From Skeletonema tropicum (Eukaryota; Bacillariophyta; Thalassiosirophyceae; Thalassiosirales; Thalassiosiraceae): DNA of 64,000 nt. Below the pieces are notes generated by a model. It was not told where the DNA came from, did not search any database, and was given only the letters and a program-made list of their open reading frames with translations. Within the stretch, counting starts at the first letter, position 1. Every line of letters starts with the position of its first letter. A program made the translations under genes and the position numbers. Shown here piece by piece: positions 1 through 11,230 of the stretch. The DNA lies in contig CM074129.1 of the NCBI GenBank assembly GCA_037178625.1, positions 2,666,001 through 2,730,000 of the forward strand, given 5' to 3'.

Positions 1-74
1 TGCATCATAGAACAAACTACTCAAACTTGACTCACCTAGATAAACTGTGGCGTGGCGTGCAAACCACCTGAAAT

Positions 75-1597
75 TATAGCTGTCTTAAATCACGGACCCT
101 ACGGGGTAGCGTATGTACGTAGGAATAGTATGTAGCTCCATCCGGCACTTGAGAAGGTCAGAAGAGCCCCCAAATGTGTTTTTGGCCACCACCAAAAAGT
201 TCCACCACCGCGACAATCCACCACGCCATGGCACCATTTCCGCCATAAAAGTGCCATAACATAAAAAACCACACCTCCTCCATTACATCTACAGGTGGTT
301 GGGTATGGTAGTCCATGAATAGCTTAGAACACAAGGAATCCAAAGCCGAGCCTACCCAACTTAGTTATTAAAGAGCAGAGACGCAAATCAAAATGCCGCT
401 ATAGCAGCGCAAATTACCATCATCGTAGCATCATCGTCCAATTCCACTCAATATGAATGGTACAATCGGCCTCTCTCCATCAACCCTCGCCGCCGCTTAT
501 ACATATAGACATTGGTTGTCGGTGTGATTCATTGTTAGTGACTTCATATGGCCATAGCACTCCGTCAGGCACCATGTTGCTGCTGCACATCACATCATCG
601 ATTACACACAAATGTCACCCATTTCATTGCTCTATTCCGACCTCTGATCATGACGAGACAACTAAACACGACAGGAGAGCTCTCAATAATATGGAAGGAT
701 CGCTTTGTGCCATGGAGCTGTTAAGGAGATCCGATTTCACTGACTACACTACCATCGGCGAACTCAGCCTTGGTATCACCATAGCCCAACACATGGCCAT
801 TCCTCGAACAAACTGCAATGGTTTCGTTGTTCAATCCAACCTCACCATCCGACAACAAAGGCACAGCAACTATTGCATTTGATTGGAGAGACAGGGTCAT
901 AGTTGTGTGACTTGAAGTTCAATCAGGGTGGAATAAGTGCACATATTGTCTCCGAAGAAGGCTGTTGTTATGGCGCTACATTGCTCTGAATAGATCGGAG
1001 TGGAATCTTCAGTGACTTGTTATGATTCTCCGGTTTCAATGAAGTAATGGTTGACGGATAAAGCTGCATATGGTCACTGCTGACATCGTTGGAATGCACA
1101 AAGTGTATTCTCTTGTAGGAGATAGGTGTTCAAACACAAGTGTTTGTGTTGAATGACAGGGATCTGTGGGCCTCAAAACGAATTATTATGCAACAAAAAG
1201 ATATACACATTCATAACATAACTGTATAATCGTTATTTTAACAGTGTTTGGTGTCGATAGTGCTGAAATATTTGTTATAGCACCATCGTTCATTGATCAC
1301 GGAGGAGATGAGGATAAACATCCATGTGCACTGATTGGCTTTTATTTTGCATCAAATGTAAAAATCGGTACATATCAAGTCACTTCATACATTCATATAT
1401 ATCCATATAAATACCCCGAGCATTACATCTTTTATATAATAACACCATGCCTCTAGTAAAGTACGATGATCGGGCGGAAATCCCATGGTGACGATGTGCT
1501 CGATGATCGTTGGCGCCACTTTGGTACCGCTTCTTGGACGATTCCTACGTACACAAAAAAATCTACCTCATAGGTTTGTTGATTTAAGACAGCTATA
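75..1597. mobile_element. Candidate TIR DNA transposon remnant, about 1.5 kb
   Basis: Bases 77-131 and 1540-1595 are imperfect inverted repeats. The outer 15-17 bases (TAGCTGTCTTAAATC) match exactly and an inner block (GTACGTAGGAAT) also matches, with small gaps between them. Each end is flanked by TA, as expected for a TA-target element. The interior has no recognisable transposase. A 59-codon minus-strand ORF (721-900) and a 61-codon minus-strand ORF (158-343) have protein-like codon use but no family I can name. This may be a decayed transposon or a chance inverted repeat around non-coding DNA. No confident gene lies in this stretch. Confidence 0.42.
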
Positions 1598-1840
1598 TGT
1601 AGGGATGGTACATATACACGAGAAAGTATCTTGTGTGTGTATAGTTCTCTCTCTCTTCTAGTGTACCGTTTTCTCGTCAATCCGACAAACCACGTTACCA
1701 AAACACTCCAAACACCCACCTTCTCTCGCGGGTCGCGGGCTGCTGAGTGCTGAGTACAAAGATCCTACATCCTACCAGGACCACGGGAACCTAAGTACTC
1801 CTATACAAAGTAGCATTGCATTCACTCTCACAAGGAAACC

Positions 1841-2756
1841 ATGAGCGACAAACGTCCTGACCGCACTACCATGGAGGGCATGATCTGGAATGCAAACCGT
1901 ACGTCTTGACTTAATATTATATAGGAGTAAATAATATCATGTTTGCTCAAATTTTTTGCATGACACAAAGATCTCTAATCTTCTCTAATCGTCATTGATT
2001 TCTATGTTGACCACAGATGTGTTGGATCAAGCCTTAGACCCAACCACGCCAGGCATTCCCAGAGGAATGATTACAAATTGCAAAGGTGTTGTTCTCCTAT
2101 CAATGGCTGAAGCTGGTTTCATATTTTCTGGAACTGTTGGAAGTGGTGTCATTATTGGACACAACGCCGAAGATGACAGTTGGAGTCCTCCATCTGCTGT
2201 CTCCGTTGGAGGAATAGGGTGGGGCCTCGTCGCCGGGAAAGAAGTGAAGGATGTCATCATTTGTGTCATGGAAAGAAAAAGAGTTGAAAACCTTTCTGCT
2301 GAGACACAAGTGAAGATCGGTGGGCAGCTTTCGGCTACAATCGGGCCTGTAGGACGAGAAGCTGAGGCATCTTTGAATTTCAATGGGACATCTGAAGTCC
2401 GCGGCACTTACGCCTACACCTGGTCAAAGGGCGTCTTCGGTGGTATCTCCATGGAAACAGCTGTGTTGAAAGTTAGACCGAAGGAGAATGCACGATTCTA
2501 TGGAAAAGAATCTGTCACTTCGAAAGAGATACTCGACAACAACGTGACAGCTCCAAAGGATATGGGAGTCGAAGATTTACACTACAAGCTCGACTTGTTG
2601 AGTAAAGGAAAGGCGTTGAGACTGACACCAGCTCAAGTTGAAAAGAAGGCATCGATGCGGAATTTGGCTGATGAAGCAGGTGCTTTAGCCAAGGCAGTCC
2701 AGACTGATGTGATGATTGTGAATGCCGATGAAGAGGCAAAGAAAGAGGCAGTCTAA
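1841..2756 (+). CDS. SYLF-domain (Ysc84/SH3YL1-like) lipid-binding protein
   Basis: Two exons (1841-1898, 2017-2756) joined across a 118-nt GT-AG intron give 265 aa. The short first exon supplies the start and keeps the frame through a codon split by the intron (C/AT, His). Almost the whole protein is a SYLF (DUF500) domain: a CKGVVLLS-type strand, a glycine-rich GTVGSGVIIG stretch, a GGIGWGLVAGKEV segment and a YTWSKGVFGGISMETAVL block, all typical of Ysc84/SH3YL1. In yeast and animals the domain binds phosphoinositides and links membranes to actin during endocytosis. There is no SH3 or FYVE domain here, so this is a SYLF-only form, as is common in protists. Membrane and actin function is inferred from the family. 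Confidence 0.85.
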
Positions 2757-2858
2757 AAGTACAGACAAGTGCTAGCCGTTGCCATTTTTGTGTTTGAGTC
2801 GACGTATCCACGTTATCACTTTGGACTAGGACAGTATCCGTCTTAAAAGAAAATATTG

Positions 2859-3959
2859 TTACTTGTCATTACCATCATTGAAGCGTCTCTTCTTTGCCTT
2901 CTTTTCACTATTCTGTTTCCGTCTGTTAGCTTGTTTGTTTGGCTTTCCGTCTTTCTTTTGCCCGCCTGATGGTAATGCTGCATTTTTTACTTGAGTACTG
3001 CTACTTGGTGGACTATTAGCAGCACCACCACCACCACCACCCGCACCAGATTTTTGCATAGCCAAAAGCCTCATCTTTTTTCGTTGCCGTGGATTCTTCC
3101 TCTTTTCACCTGATACACCACCTACTTGAATCAAACCCTGCAAACTTTCTGCCCATCGAGGTATTGGGGCAGAAGTAGTGTGCTTGGAATGAAATTTGAA
3201 GAATGCATCTTTCAAAGCTTTCATATCTTCATTACCGCTAACTCCACAGAACCATACCGATTCAAATGGAGATTTCTCATGTCCTGTCCCCTCTGGATGA
3301 TTGTATTCATATGGATGACTCGTTGATGGGGCAATGAAGACTACTTGAATAGATTGTGTAATCTTTCTAAAATATTCCTTTGTGCTAACGTAGTTGGGCA
3401 TCAGCAAGAAGAATGGTCGTCCATTCTTTTTCAATTGATTTACAGCAAAATCCAAGCATCGTTCCTTGTGATTACTCGAGTAAGGTGGATTTGTTACGAG
3501 GATATCGTATTGCGGGAACTTGTTTTGTCGAATGTCCACATAAAAATCAGCCTTCTTGTGATGTATTCGTACAGGTGTTGGCAGCGGAGACTTGGCTTTG
3601 TTGGATTTAATTGTCTGTTCCATCAGGATAGCAGCGGTGCCAGTACAAAAGTAGGGATCGTAAATAATTGCTGCTTCGTTTTTGTTGTTGCTGCTCTTTT
3701 TGTTTTTCTGTAGACAGAATTGAAGAAGTGGATAAATATCTGCATAGGCACGCTGAGGAGTCTCAAAGTGATCATTGTAGTCTGTGGGGTATGGATAGCT
3801 CCCGCTAGACCACTTATTACTGTTGCTGTTGTTGATTACATCACTGCTATCACCAGTAGGTTTTGTTGCAGATCGTTTCCGCTTCCTATTTTGCTTTCGT
3901 TTGTGTTGTGATGGCACATCAACTTGAGAATCAACTTTCTTTGGCTGCATGCTGCTCAT
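2859..3959 (-). CDS. NPPY-motif SAM-dependent methyltransferase-like protein
   Basis: A single exon of about 366 aa, started at the first in-frame ATG (3959); the open frame runs further upstream only from TTG. A basic low-complexity N terminus (KRKQNRKRKRS) suggests nuclear or nucleolar localisation. The central domain has a motif I-like DPYFCTGTAAI and a motif IV-like YDILVTNPPYSS. This is the (N/D)PPY signature of amino-methyltransferases that modify adenine, cytosine or glutamine nitrogens. The C terminus is Gly/Ser/Lys-rich. The substrate (DNA, rRNA or protein) cannot be told from sequence. The gene is divergent from the PH-domain gene, with about 375 bp between start codons, so they may share a promoter region. 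Confidence 0.6.
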   Translation of the reverse strand: MSSMQPKKVDSQVDVPSQHKRKQNRKRKRSATKPTGDSSDVINNSNSNKWSSGSYPYPTDYNDHFETPQRAYADIYPLLQFCLQKNKKSSNNKNEAAIIYDPYFCTGTAAILMEQTIKSNKAKSPLPTPVRIHHKKADFYVDIRQNKFPQYDILVTNPPYSSNHKERCLDFAVNQLKKNGRPFFLLMPNYVSTKEYFRKITQSIQVVFIAPSTSHPYEYNHPEGTGHEKSPFESVWFCGVSGNEDMKALKDAFFKFHSKHTTSAPIPRWAESLQGLIQVGGVSGEKRKNPRQRKKMRLLAMQKSGAGGGGGGAANSPPSSSTQVKNAALPSGGQKKDGKPNKQANRRKQNSEKKAKKRRFNDGNDK

Positions 3960-4334
3960 TTTTTGTATTGCTCCTTTTACGCTAATCAAATTATTGGCAC
4001 TTCTTCTTATATCTAAGCTCCACGCCAAGTTCCCAGCCCCCTATAACCTTACCAACAGCGCCGACAACACCAATGGGTTGTTGGTTGTTGCATCAGGTCA
4101 TCTCGATGGTCGATGGTCGATGGTTGATGGTTGATGTTGAAAAGAAAAATGAAGAGCCGGACGGGCCGGTTCGATAGGGGATGTCAAAGTGCCCGCGTCA
4201 TTTGAAAGAAGAATGAGAATGACCTCGCCAAAAATTAGGAGATTTTACCCCACACACATCGCATCTTCTCTGACTTCTTGATTTTTGATTTGAATTGACG
4301 CCGTTATCAATGTTGTGCATTGTCCAGAAAAATA

Positions 4335-6008
4335 ATGCCGTCCGAAGATATCGTGCTAGACCTACTGCTTGGATCGAAAGACAAGAAGAATAACGCCATA
4401 CTAAAGACGTCATACTCGGCAATTATGGGCGGAGATGATATCATCCTCTCCGGCGTGGCGTGGAAACGTCGAAGTGGCTTCGGCAAGTATTCCACCACAA
4501 TTGGAACGGGTTCCTCTTGGGAACAGCGTCACTTCATCCTCACCTCCACGAAGCTTACGTACTTTGCAATCAATGAGAGTACCTCTCGAGGGACGTTGAA
4601 TATATTTCCTGAGCGGGCTACCGTTACGGCGTCTTATCCCGGAGATACATCCCAACCTACCCCATATGCACTCAGTTTGCGAACGATAGAGTTGGGACAG
4701 GAATCTACCAAGTGGAAATTGTGCTTTGGCGATCGCAAGACGCAGTTGGCTTGGTTGGTCGCAATTACTGATATAGTTGCAGATGAAAGTGTGAAGGAAT
4801 ATAATGCGAAAGTGCTGGCTGCGGAGAAGGGTTCCTCATGGGGAGGGGGGCATGGGCATGGTGGATTTCATAGGCTCTATGAAGAAGGAGATGGAACATT
4901 GTTCAATCAAGTACGTGAGGTTTTACTGACGTCAAGTGACAAAAGAGACGATGAACCTCATAAAGATGAGAGTGCAAAATCCATTGGTTTCCCCGATGAA
5001 AAGTCAGCGTTTGCTGAAGCAATTGAAAAGTTTCCAGAACAATCGTCTGATAACACAGTATCAGAGAACAGTCTTCCAATTGACAAACTTTACCAAGCTC
5101 TTGCGGGTGTCAATGTTTCCATCCTTTATCTGGCTGGCACACAAGAATCTAATTCATTTCTTGCTATTTCGTGGTGGCAAGTCTTGGTTCTTATGAATGC
5201 GTTCATTGCTTATGTTGTTGTTTCTTCTACTGAGAAGAAGTCAACAAAAAAACCTCAGCAACCAAAAATAACAGTATCCGTCGAAGATAAGACTGCCCTA
5301 CTGCAAAAAGGAGGTCCAGTAACCAAATCTCAAGTTGGAGCACAGCTACTCAGGGCAGAAAGTGTTCCTTTGTCACCTATGCCTTCATCAATGCCAGACA
5401 AAGCACCAAGTAGAGTAAAAGAAGAGCAAACACCTTCTGAACCATTATCAGAGAAGGAAATGGAAGCTCACTTGCACGAGCGCTGGGCTCAATCTGCTCC
5501 AAACGTTGACCTATCTGGATCTTGGACTTTGATCTGCGATGACGCATTCAAGAAAGAGTATGATACCTATTTGACAGATCTTGGCTTTAATCGAATCACC
5601 CGTGGAGTGGCATGTTCACTGATTGGTCGGACAACTGAAATTACCAAGCAATCTAACAATGGGAGAGAATTGTATCTAAAGGGCACTAATCCAAAGGGTG
5701 CATGGGAGAGGACATTGACTGCATCAGGATTTCCTGATTTTGAAACTAAGTCCAGTCAGACGGATTATTCACACATGAGAAAGTCTATCAAGACTGCCGA
5801 GGCGGAAGATGTCGAAGCGGAAGCATGGTGGGAGTGTCGAGGAACAAAACATCGATCTATGCTATGTGGAGGAAAGAAGGGCAATTATGAGTCTCTTCGC
5901 TATTTGGAAGACGGTGGTGATGTTCTAGTTTGTGAAAGTATTTTCCACCCGAAAGATTCATCAAAGAAGAAGGCCGTGGTAAAATGGAGATTTCAAAGAG
6001 ATCCTTAG
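4335..6008 (+). CDS. PH-domain membrane protein with C-terminal calycin-like domain
   Basis: A single exon of 557 aa. Residues about 30-155 form a pleckstrin-homology domain (SGVAWKRRSGFGKY opening, a WEQRHFILTSTKLTYF strand pair, WKLCFGDRKTQLAWLVAI final helix), which typically binds phosphoinositides. Around residues 265-300 is a hydrophobic segment (LAISWWQVLVLMNAFIAYVV) that could span a membrane. The C-terminal 150 aa begin VDLSGSWTL and contain many beta-strand-like blocks ending in VVKWRF, resembling fatty-acid-binding or lipocalin-type barrels. The second domain assignment is inference from pattern. I chose ATG 4335 because the upstream extension has no ATG. A lipid-handling role at a membrane contact is plausible but unproven. 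Confidence 0.68.
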   Translation: MPSEDIVLDLLLGSKDKKNNAILKTSYSAIMGGDDIILSGVAWKRRSGFGKYSTTIGTGSSWEQRHFILTSTKLTYFAINESTSRGTLNIFPERATVTASYPGDTSQPTPYALSLRTIELGQESTKWKLCFGDRKTQLAWLVAITDIVADESVKEYNAKVLAAEKGSSWGGGHGHGGFHRLYEEGDGTLFNQVREVLLTSSDKRDDEPHKDESAKSIGFPDEKSAFAEAIEKFPEQSSDNTVSENSLPIDKLYQALAGVNVSILYLAGTQESNSFLAISWWQVLVLMNAFIAYVVVSSTEKKSTKKPQQPKITVSVEDKTALLQKGGPVTKSQVGAQLLRAESVPLSPMPSSMPDKAPSRVKEEQTPSEPLSEKEMEAHLHERWAQSAPNVDLSGSWTLICDDAFKKEYDTYLTDLGFNRITRGVACSLIGRTTEITKQSNNGRELYLKGTNPKGAWERTLTASGFPDFETKSSQTDYSHMRKSIKTAEAEDVEAEAWWECRGTKHRSMLCGGKKGNYESLRYLEDGGDVLVCESIFHPKDSSKKKAVVKWRFQRDP

Positions 6009-6335
6009 GTTACAAGGAGCTTCTTCACCTAAATTATTAGGACCCAAGTTAGGATTATCTCTCATGTTACCGACTCACAGTCAGATGAAGCGTAAGCTTG
6101 CAACTCGGATGACGTGAGGATAGAAGAAGATAGTCGAGTTATTACGTCAATACTTAATGTTTCTACACCTCAATACACCAACCCAACAGTACGGATGAAC
6201 ATTTTCGTATAACCTCAAGATTTTCACAGCCGGTGCATCGCAAAAAAATAATTTTTTGGGATATTTATTTTAAAATCGTTCATTCTATTTATCTCGGAAG
6301 ATTAGGGATCAGATTTCGAACAGAAACTGTCGACA
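6009..6335. other. Intergenic spacer, no gene seen
   Basis: A 327-bp spacer between the PH-domain gene and the first NDK-like gene. It contains an A/T-rich stretch (about 6240-6275) just upstream of the NDK-like start that may belong to its promoter. No ORF or repeat is evident. Confidence 0.5.
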
Positions 6336-7316
6336 ATGCGAGCTTTATCCGACGACGGCGTTGAAGCAGCCGCCACCCCCACCGATGGTTCCTGCGCCCT
6401 TAAAAACTCGGCCTTTGTCTTCGTCAAGCCCCATGCCAACACTGCCGCCACTCAGGACATGGTCCGCGAGAAGCTCCTTTCCTCGGGACTTGAAATCCTT
6501 TCTGAAAGTGACATTGATGGAAAGACGATTGATGGTAAGAAGTTGATCGATCAGCATTACTATGCTATTGCGAGTAAGGCTACCATTTTGACAGCGGATA
6601 AGATCCCTGTGCCGGAGGAGAAGTTTGAAGAAACTTTTGGAGAGAAGTGGAGCGACGTGTTGGAGGAGGGACGTGCCGCCAATGCCATGCAGGCTTGTGA
6701 GAAGTTTGGATGTGATGCTGCTGAGTTGGATGCTGCGTGGCAAGAGGCCAAGGTGGTCAAGTTCGGAGGTGGATTCTACTGTGGTTTGGTCTCTGTGAAG
6801 GACCAAAGTCCATTGTATGTGTTCAATGCGTTCTTCATGGTCATGAGGTCCAAGTTTATTGGAGAGGGAGTGTCCATTCATTGCTACGAAGTGCAGTGGG
6901 AGCCAGCGAAGTTGAGCTGGGAGGACTTCAGGGGACAGTTGCTTGGCCCTACTGATCCCAAGGAATGCCCAGAGGGATCAATTAGGAGAACTATTCTTGA
7001 CCAATATGAATCTCTTGGCCTTAAGGATGTTCCTAACAAGGGTGACAACGGAGTTCACGCAAGTGCTTCTCCATTTGAAGGACTTGCAGAGAAGTGCAAC
7101 TGGTTGGGAGCCAGTGTCGATACTGACAGCTTTGGCAAGGCTCTTCTCAGTGCTGGACTTTCAAAGAAGACAATTGCTGAATGGTCTGTAGATCCCCGTG
7201 TTACCCAACCTGGAGGAGATGAGGGAAGTGTGTTTGATGCACTCGAGGATATGGATGTTGAAGAGTGCCTTGCCAAGCTTGTGGAGCTTAATGGATTGAA
7301 TGCTGATAAGATCTAA
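6336..7316 (+). CDS. NDP-kinase-like protein, copy 1
   Basis: A single exon of 326 aa. The fold signature of nucleoside diphosphate kinase is visible: an opening strand AFVFVKPHAN (compare the canonical IKPD), the phosphate-binding LLGPTDPKECPEGSIRR, and the histidine motif NGVHASASPFEG, where the active-site His is kept. The protein is twice the size of a normal NDPK because of an insertion after the first helix and an 85-aa C-terminal extension ending in an acidic helical segment. Enzymatic activity is uncertain. An almost identical gene lies inverted at 10287-11291 (about seven substitutions over some 310 residues), but the N termini differ: this copy begins MRALSDDG and lacks the hydrophobic leader of copy 2. 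An in-frame stop lies shortly upstream of this ATG. Confidence 0.7.
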   Translation: MRALSDDGVEAAATPTDGSCALKNSAFVFVKPHANTAATQDMVREKLLSSGLEILSESDIDGKTIDGKKLIDQHYYAIASKATILTADKIPVPEEKFEETFGEKWSDVLEEGRAANAMQACEKFGCDAAELDAAWQEAKVVKFGGGFYCGLVSVKDQSPLYVFNAFFMVMRSKFIGEGVSIHCYEVQWEPAKLSWEDFRGQLLGPTDPKECPEGSIRRTILDQYESLGLKDVPNKGDNGVHASASPFEGLAEKCNWLGASVDTDSFGKALLSAGLSKKTIAEWSVDPRVTQPGGDEGSVFDALEDMDVEECLAKLVELNGLNADKI

Positions 7317-10300
7317 GCTTAGAGAGAGTAGGTAAGGCTATGCATATACAATCATAAGTAAGACGTAGTAGTGAAATCAGTCTATCTTTGTTTTGAAGAT
7401 AAAGTGCAAGATGTAGGCGAAGATAATGTATGGTACACGTTCTTATCTCGAGATTTTTTCTTTGTTGATGCATCATGCAATAATTTAAAATCGTTCATTT
7501 TACCTCGGAATTCATTTCGACTACATTCATATCGTATCCATCCGGTTGGCGACGTCTTGTCTTCTTCCATATAGACCCGTTGCTGTCGCGTCAGCAAGTC
7601 GGCAGATCCATTTCGACTGTGTACACCCCAACAATGCTCGGAAGAGCTCTATCCTCCGAAGCCACGGATGACCACGGCGTTGGCCACACGCCGAATGTCG
7701 TGCTGTTTCCGTGGCTTACAATGCTGATTGGCTGTTGTGTCTACTACTTGATTAGTCGTCTCAAAGTGAAGATGCCCTATACCGCAATTATGTTCATAAT
7801 TGGAGCTATCATGGGATACTGCTCGACGGAGGGAATTGGAAGCAATGCTGTGACCGAGTCGACGAAAATGTGGATTGGCATCGACGGCGAAGTTCTTCTC
7901 CTCGCCTTCTTGCCAGGGCTACTCTTCTTGGACTCGTATAGCACGAACGTGTACTTATTCAAGCAAGCTTTGTCCCAGCTGCTTGTCTTTGCATTCCCAA
8001 TGGGTCTCTGCGGGACAATCTTGACAGCGCTCGTCGCTTACTTTGTCCTTCCATACGGTTGGTCTAGTGATCTTTGCATGCTCTTGGGATCCATTCTCGC
8101 TGCCACGGATCCCGTTGCAGTGGCTGTCTTGCTGAATGAGCTTGGTGCTCCACCAAGACTTCGAACGCATATTGCAGGTGAGAGCTTGTTAAACGATGGG
8201 GCTGCTGTGGTCTTCTTCCAGATCTTTCGCGCTCGATTCTTCTACGAGATGGGTGTGCAGGGAGTAGGAGAAGAAATTGGGTGGTCTAGGGGCATTGTCC
8301 TCTTTCTTCAATTGTCACTTGGCGGAGCCGTTGTTGGCATTCTATTTGGAGTATTGCTGGTAATCATTTTATTCAATCTCAATCGCCGTCTCTCGAGGGA
8401 GGAATGTATCTTCCAAGTGACTGGAACTTGTGCGATGGCGTACTTGTCCTATTACGTTTCGGAGGTGCTTCTCCACTGCTCCGGCATCCTTGCGGTTGTG
8501 CTATGTGGGGTAACGACAAAGGCTTTCGGAGAGAGTGTAAGTCCATGATTTGGAGGTCCTTGAGTTATCACTCGGAACAATTCATGCTCACTGCATCTAC
8601 TTCTCTTCGTCTCTATGGTAGCTTTTCAATGACAATCACTTGACTCATGATTTTATCCAGATCTTCGAATGCCTGTTGAATTCGACTCTGTTTACTCTGG
8701 GAGGCGCTGTTTGGGCTTCTATTATACCAGACTTTACTGGATCAGACTGGATATACCTGATCATATTGTACTCCGCCGTAATTGTCATACGCTTTATTCT
8801 GATGACTACTTTCTTTCCTCTTACCTCCAAGATAGGGATAGGCCAGAACATGCGCGAAATGATCTTCCAGTCTTGGGGTGGATTGCGTGGTGCTGTCGGG
8901 ATCGCGCTTGCTCTCCTTCTGAAGAAAGAAGTTGTTGCATATAGTCAAGCTGACAGCCTTTCCGAAGAAACTCGCAAGCAGTATGAACAGTTTGTTCAGA
9001 AGCTCTTCGGTATGGTTGGTGGCGTGGCTTGCTTGTCGCTCATCATAGCAGGACCGACAAGTGGACCTTTACTTCGCGTGCTGGGGCTTGTTACGCCTAC
9101 CGAAACGCGCTCAAAGGTTGTGAGCAATCATGAAAAGCATTTGGCAAAAAACATTCTTGTCGAATATATGAATTTGTTGAGCGAGAAGAGATTTGAGCAG
9201 TTAGATTATGGCATCGTGAAAGAGCGTGTATCTATATTGAGAGACGTTTCACCTGAGATCTTCCACTCTGCAATTGATCTCTACAAGAAAAAGTTCCCCG
9301 ACAAGCGGTTGAATCTCAATAATATGGCTGCGCACATATTAGGTGCATCTGATGACAGTGACTTCGTCTTGAATGACATGAATGTGTCTAGCATTGGTGG
9401 AATGAAGAAACCTCTCAAGTCTAGGAACACAGTATATTGCTTCAAAGAATTGCCTGACGAGTCAAGGCTTGTCGAGGAGAGGAAGCTATTCATCGAATGC
9501 GTGAAGAATGAGTACCACGATCAGCTTCAATCTGGAGAATTAGATTCCAGAAGTTCTATTCCTTGGAGCCTTCTTCAGAGCGTGAGATCTGCTGAAGAGG
9601 CTGCCGCTAATGGCTTACCGATGAACGACTGGGCTTCGTTAGAGGGAAGCAACTTGCTACTCTTTGACAAGGCACTTCATGCTTACAGGGTGGGAGCTCT
9701 CTGCAATAGGCAGCGACGGGATGAAGACTACAACACGATCAGGACGAAAGTTCTACAGTCTCTGTCATTCATCAAAGCGCATTGCGCAAGTCAAGAAACT
9801 TTCAAGGATAAGTTGGCATCAGTTGAGAAGCATTCGCTTTCCTTGACCGAGAAGAGGGTCATTGATGAGAGTAGGGAGCAAGTTTCAAAGGCAGATGCTG
9901 TAATCAACGCTTTCGACTCACAAGACGTGAATGCTATCAAGTCACAATATGTTTGTCAGGTGCTTCTGCACAAATGTGCAAGGTACTTTGAACACCTTGC
10001 GCATAGTGGACTCGTCACCGAACGAGAGGCTAGTGAGTTTACAGAGAGAATCGGGGAGGAATTGAATCAGTTGCGTTTGTCATCCGAGTTGCAAGCTTCT
10101 GCACAATCTGAGTTTGACTCGGTCACATGAGTAAGAGAAAATGAATAATATCTGTTCAGAAGATGTTTTTTCTTCTTTTCTCTGCTTGGTGCTTTGTCTG
10201 TAATTGTTGGGTTGATGTACACAAATAAAGACTGAGTTAACTACATTTTACTTTTGATTGTATATTCTCACTTACTCATTCTGAGCTTAGATCGTATCAG

Positions 10301-11230
10301 CATTCAATCCATTAAGCTCCACAAGCTTAGCAAGGCACTCTTCAACATCCATATCTTCAAGAGCATCAAACACACTTCCCTTATCTCCTCCAGGTTGGGT
10401 AACACGGGGATCTACAGACCACTCAGCAATTGTCTTCTTTGAAAGTCCAGCACTGAGAAGAGCCTTTCCAAAGCTGTCAGTGTCAACACTGGCTCCCAAC
10501 CAGTTGCACTTCTCAGCAAGCCCTTCAAATGGAGAAGCACTTGCATGAACTCCGTTGTCACCCTTGTTAGGAACATCCTTAAGGCCAAGAGATTCATATT
10601 GGTCAAGAATAGTTCTCCTAATTGATCCCTCTGGGCATTCCTTGGGATCAGTAGGGCCAAGCAACTGTCCCCTGAAGTCCTCCCAGCTCAACTTCGCTGG
10701 CTCCCACTGCACTTCATAGCAATGAATGGACACTCCCTCTCCAACAAACTTGGATCTCATGACCATGAAGAACGCATTGAACACATACAAAGGACTTTGG
10801 TCCTTCACAGAGACCAAACCACAGTAGAATCCACCTCCGAACTTGACCACCTTGGCCTCTTGCCAGGCAGCGTCCAACTCAGCAGCATTGCATCCAAACT
10901 TCTCACAAGCCTGCATGGCATTGGCGGCACGTCCCTCCTTCAACACGTCGCTCCACTTCTCTCCAAAAGTTTCTTCAAACTTCTCCTCCGGCACAGGGAT
11001 CTTATCCGCTGTCAAAATGGTAGCCTTACTCGCAATAGCATAGTAGTGCTGATCGATCAACTTCTTATCATCAATCGTCTTTCCATCAATGTCACTTTCA
11101 GAGAGGATCTCAAGTCCCGAGGAAAGGAGCTTCTCGCGGACCATGTCCTGAGTGGCGGCCGTGTTGGCATGGGGCTTGACGAAGACAAAGGCCGAGTTTT
11201 TGAGGGCGCAGGAAGAATCGGTGGGGGTGG
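6370..11230. repeat. Inverted duplication of the NDK-like gene flanking the exchanger
   Basis: About 940 bp of copy 1 (6370-7316) recur in inverse orientation at 10287-11225 with only scattered substitutions. The NHE gene (7634-10130) lies between the arms. The similarity stops at the divergent N termini and soon after the stop codons, so it is a gene-sized inverted repeat. Confidence 0.85.
7634..10130 (+). CDS. Na+/H+ exchanger, CPA1 family (NHE/SOS1-like)
   Basis: Two exons (7634-8536 and 8661-10130, 124-nt intron, phase 0) encode 790 aa. The N-terminal half has about 12 hydrophobic helices with the hallmark CPA1 motifs: ATDPVAVAVLLNELGAP (the ND/DP transport site region), GESLLNDGAAVVFFQIF, and FQSWGGLRGAVGIALAL in the late helices encoded by exon 2. 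The C-terminal 430 aa are hydrophilic and charged, with no cyclic-nucleotide-binding domain that I can recognise, unlike long plant SOS1. It probably exchanges Na+ or K+ for H+ at the plasma or an internal membrane, which suits a marine alga; ion specificity is inferred. It lies between the two inverted NDK-like genes and converges with copy 2, only about 160 bp between stop codons. Confidence 0.9.

Noticed and set aside
457..882. Plus-strand ORF of 141 codons
   Set aside because: No domain; composition looks like the shadow of a minus-strand frame inside the candidate TIR element.
4320..4334. Upstream start of the PH-domain gene
   Set aside because: The extension begins at TTG; the first ATG is 4335. 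The same reasoning set the starts at 3959, 7634 and 18247.
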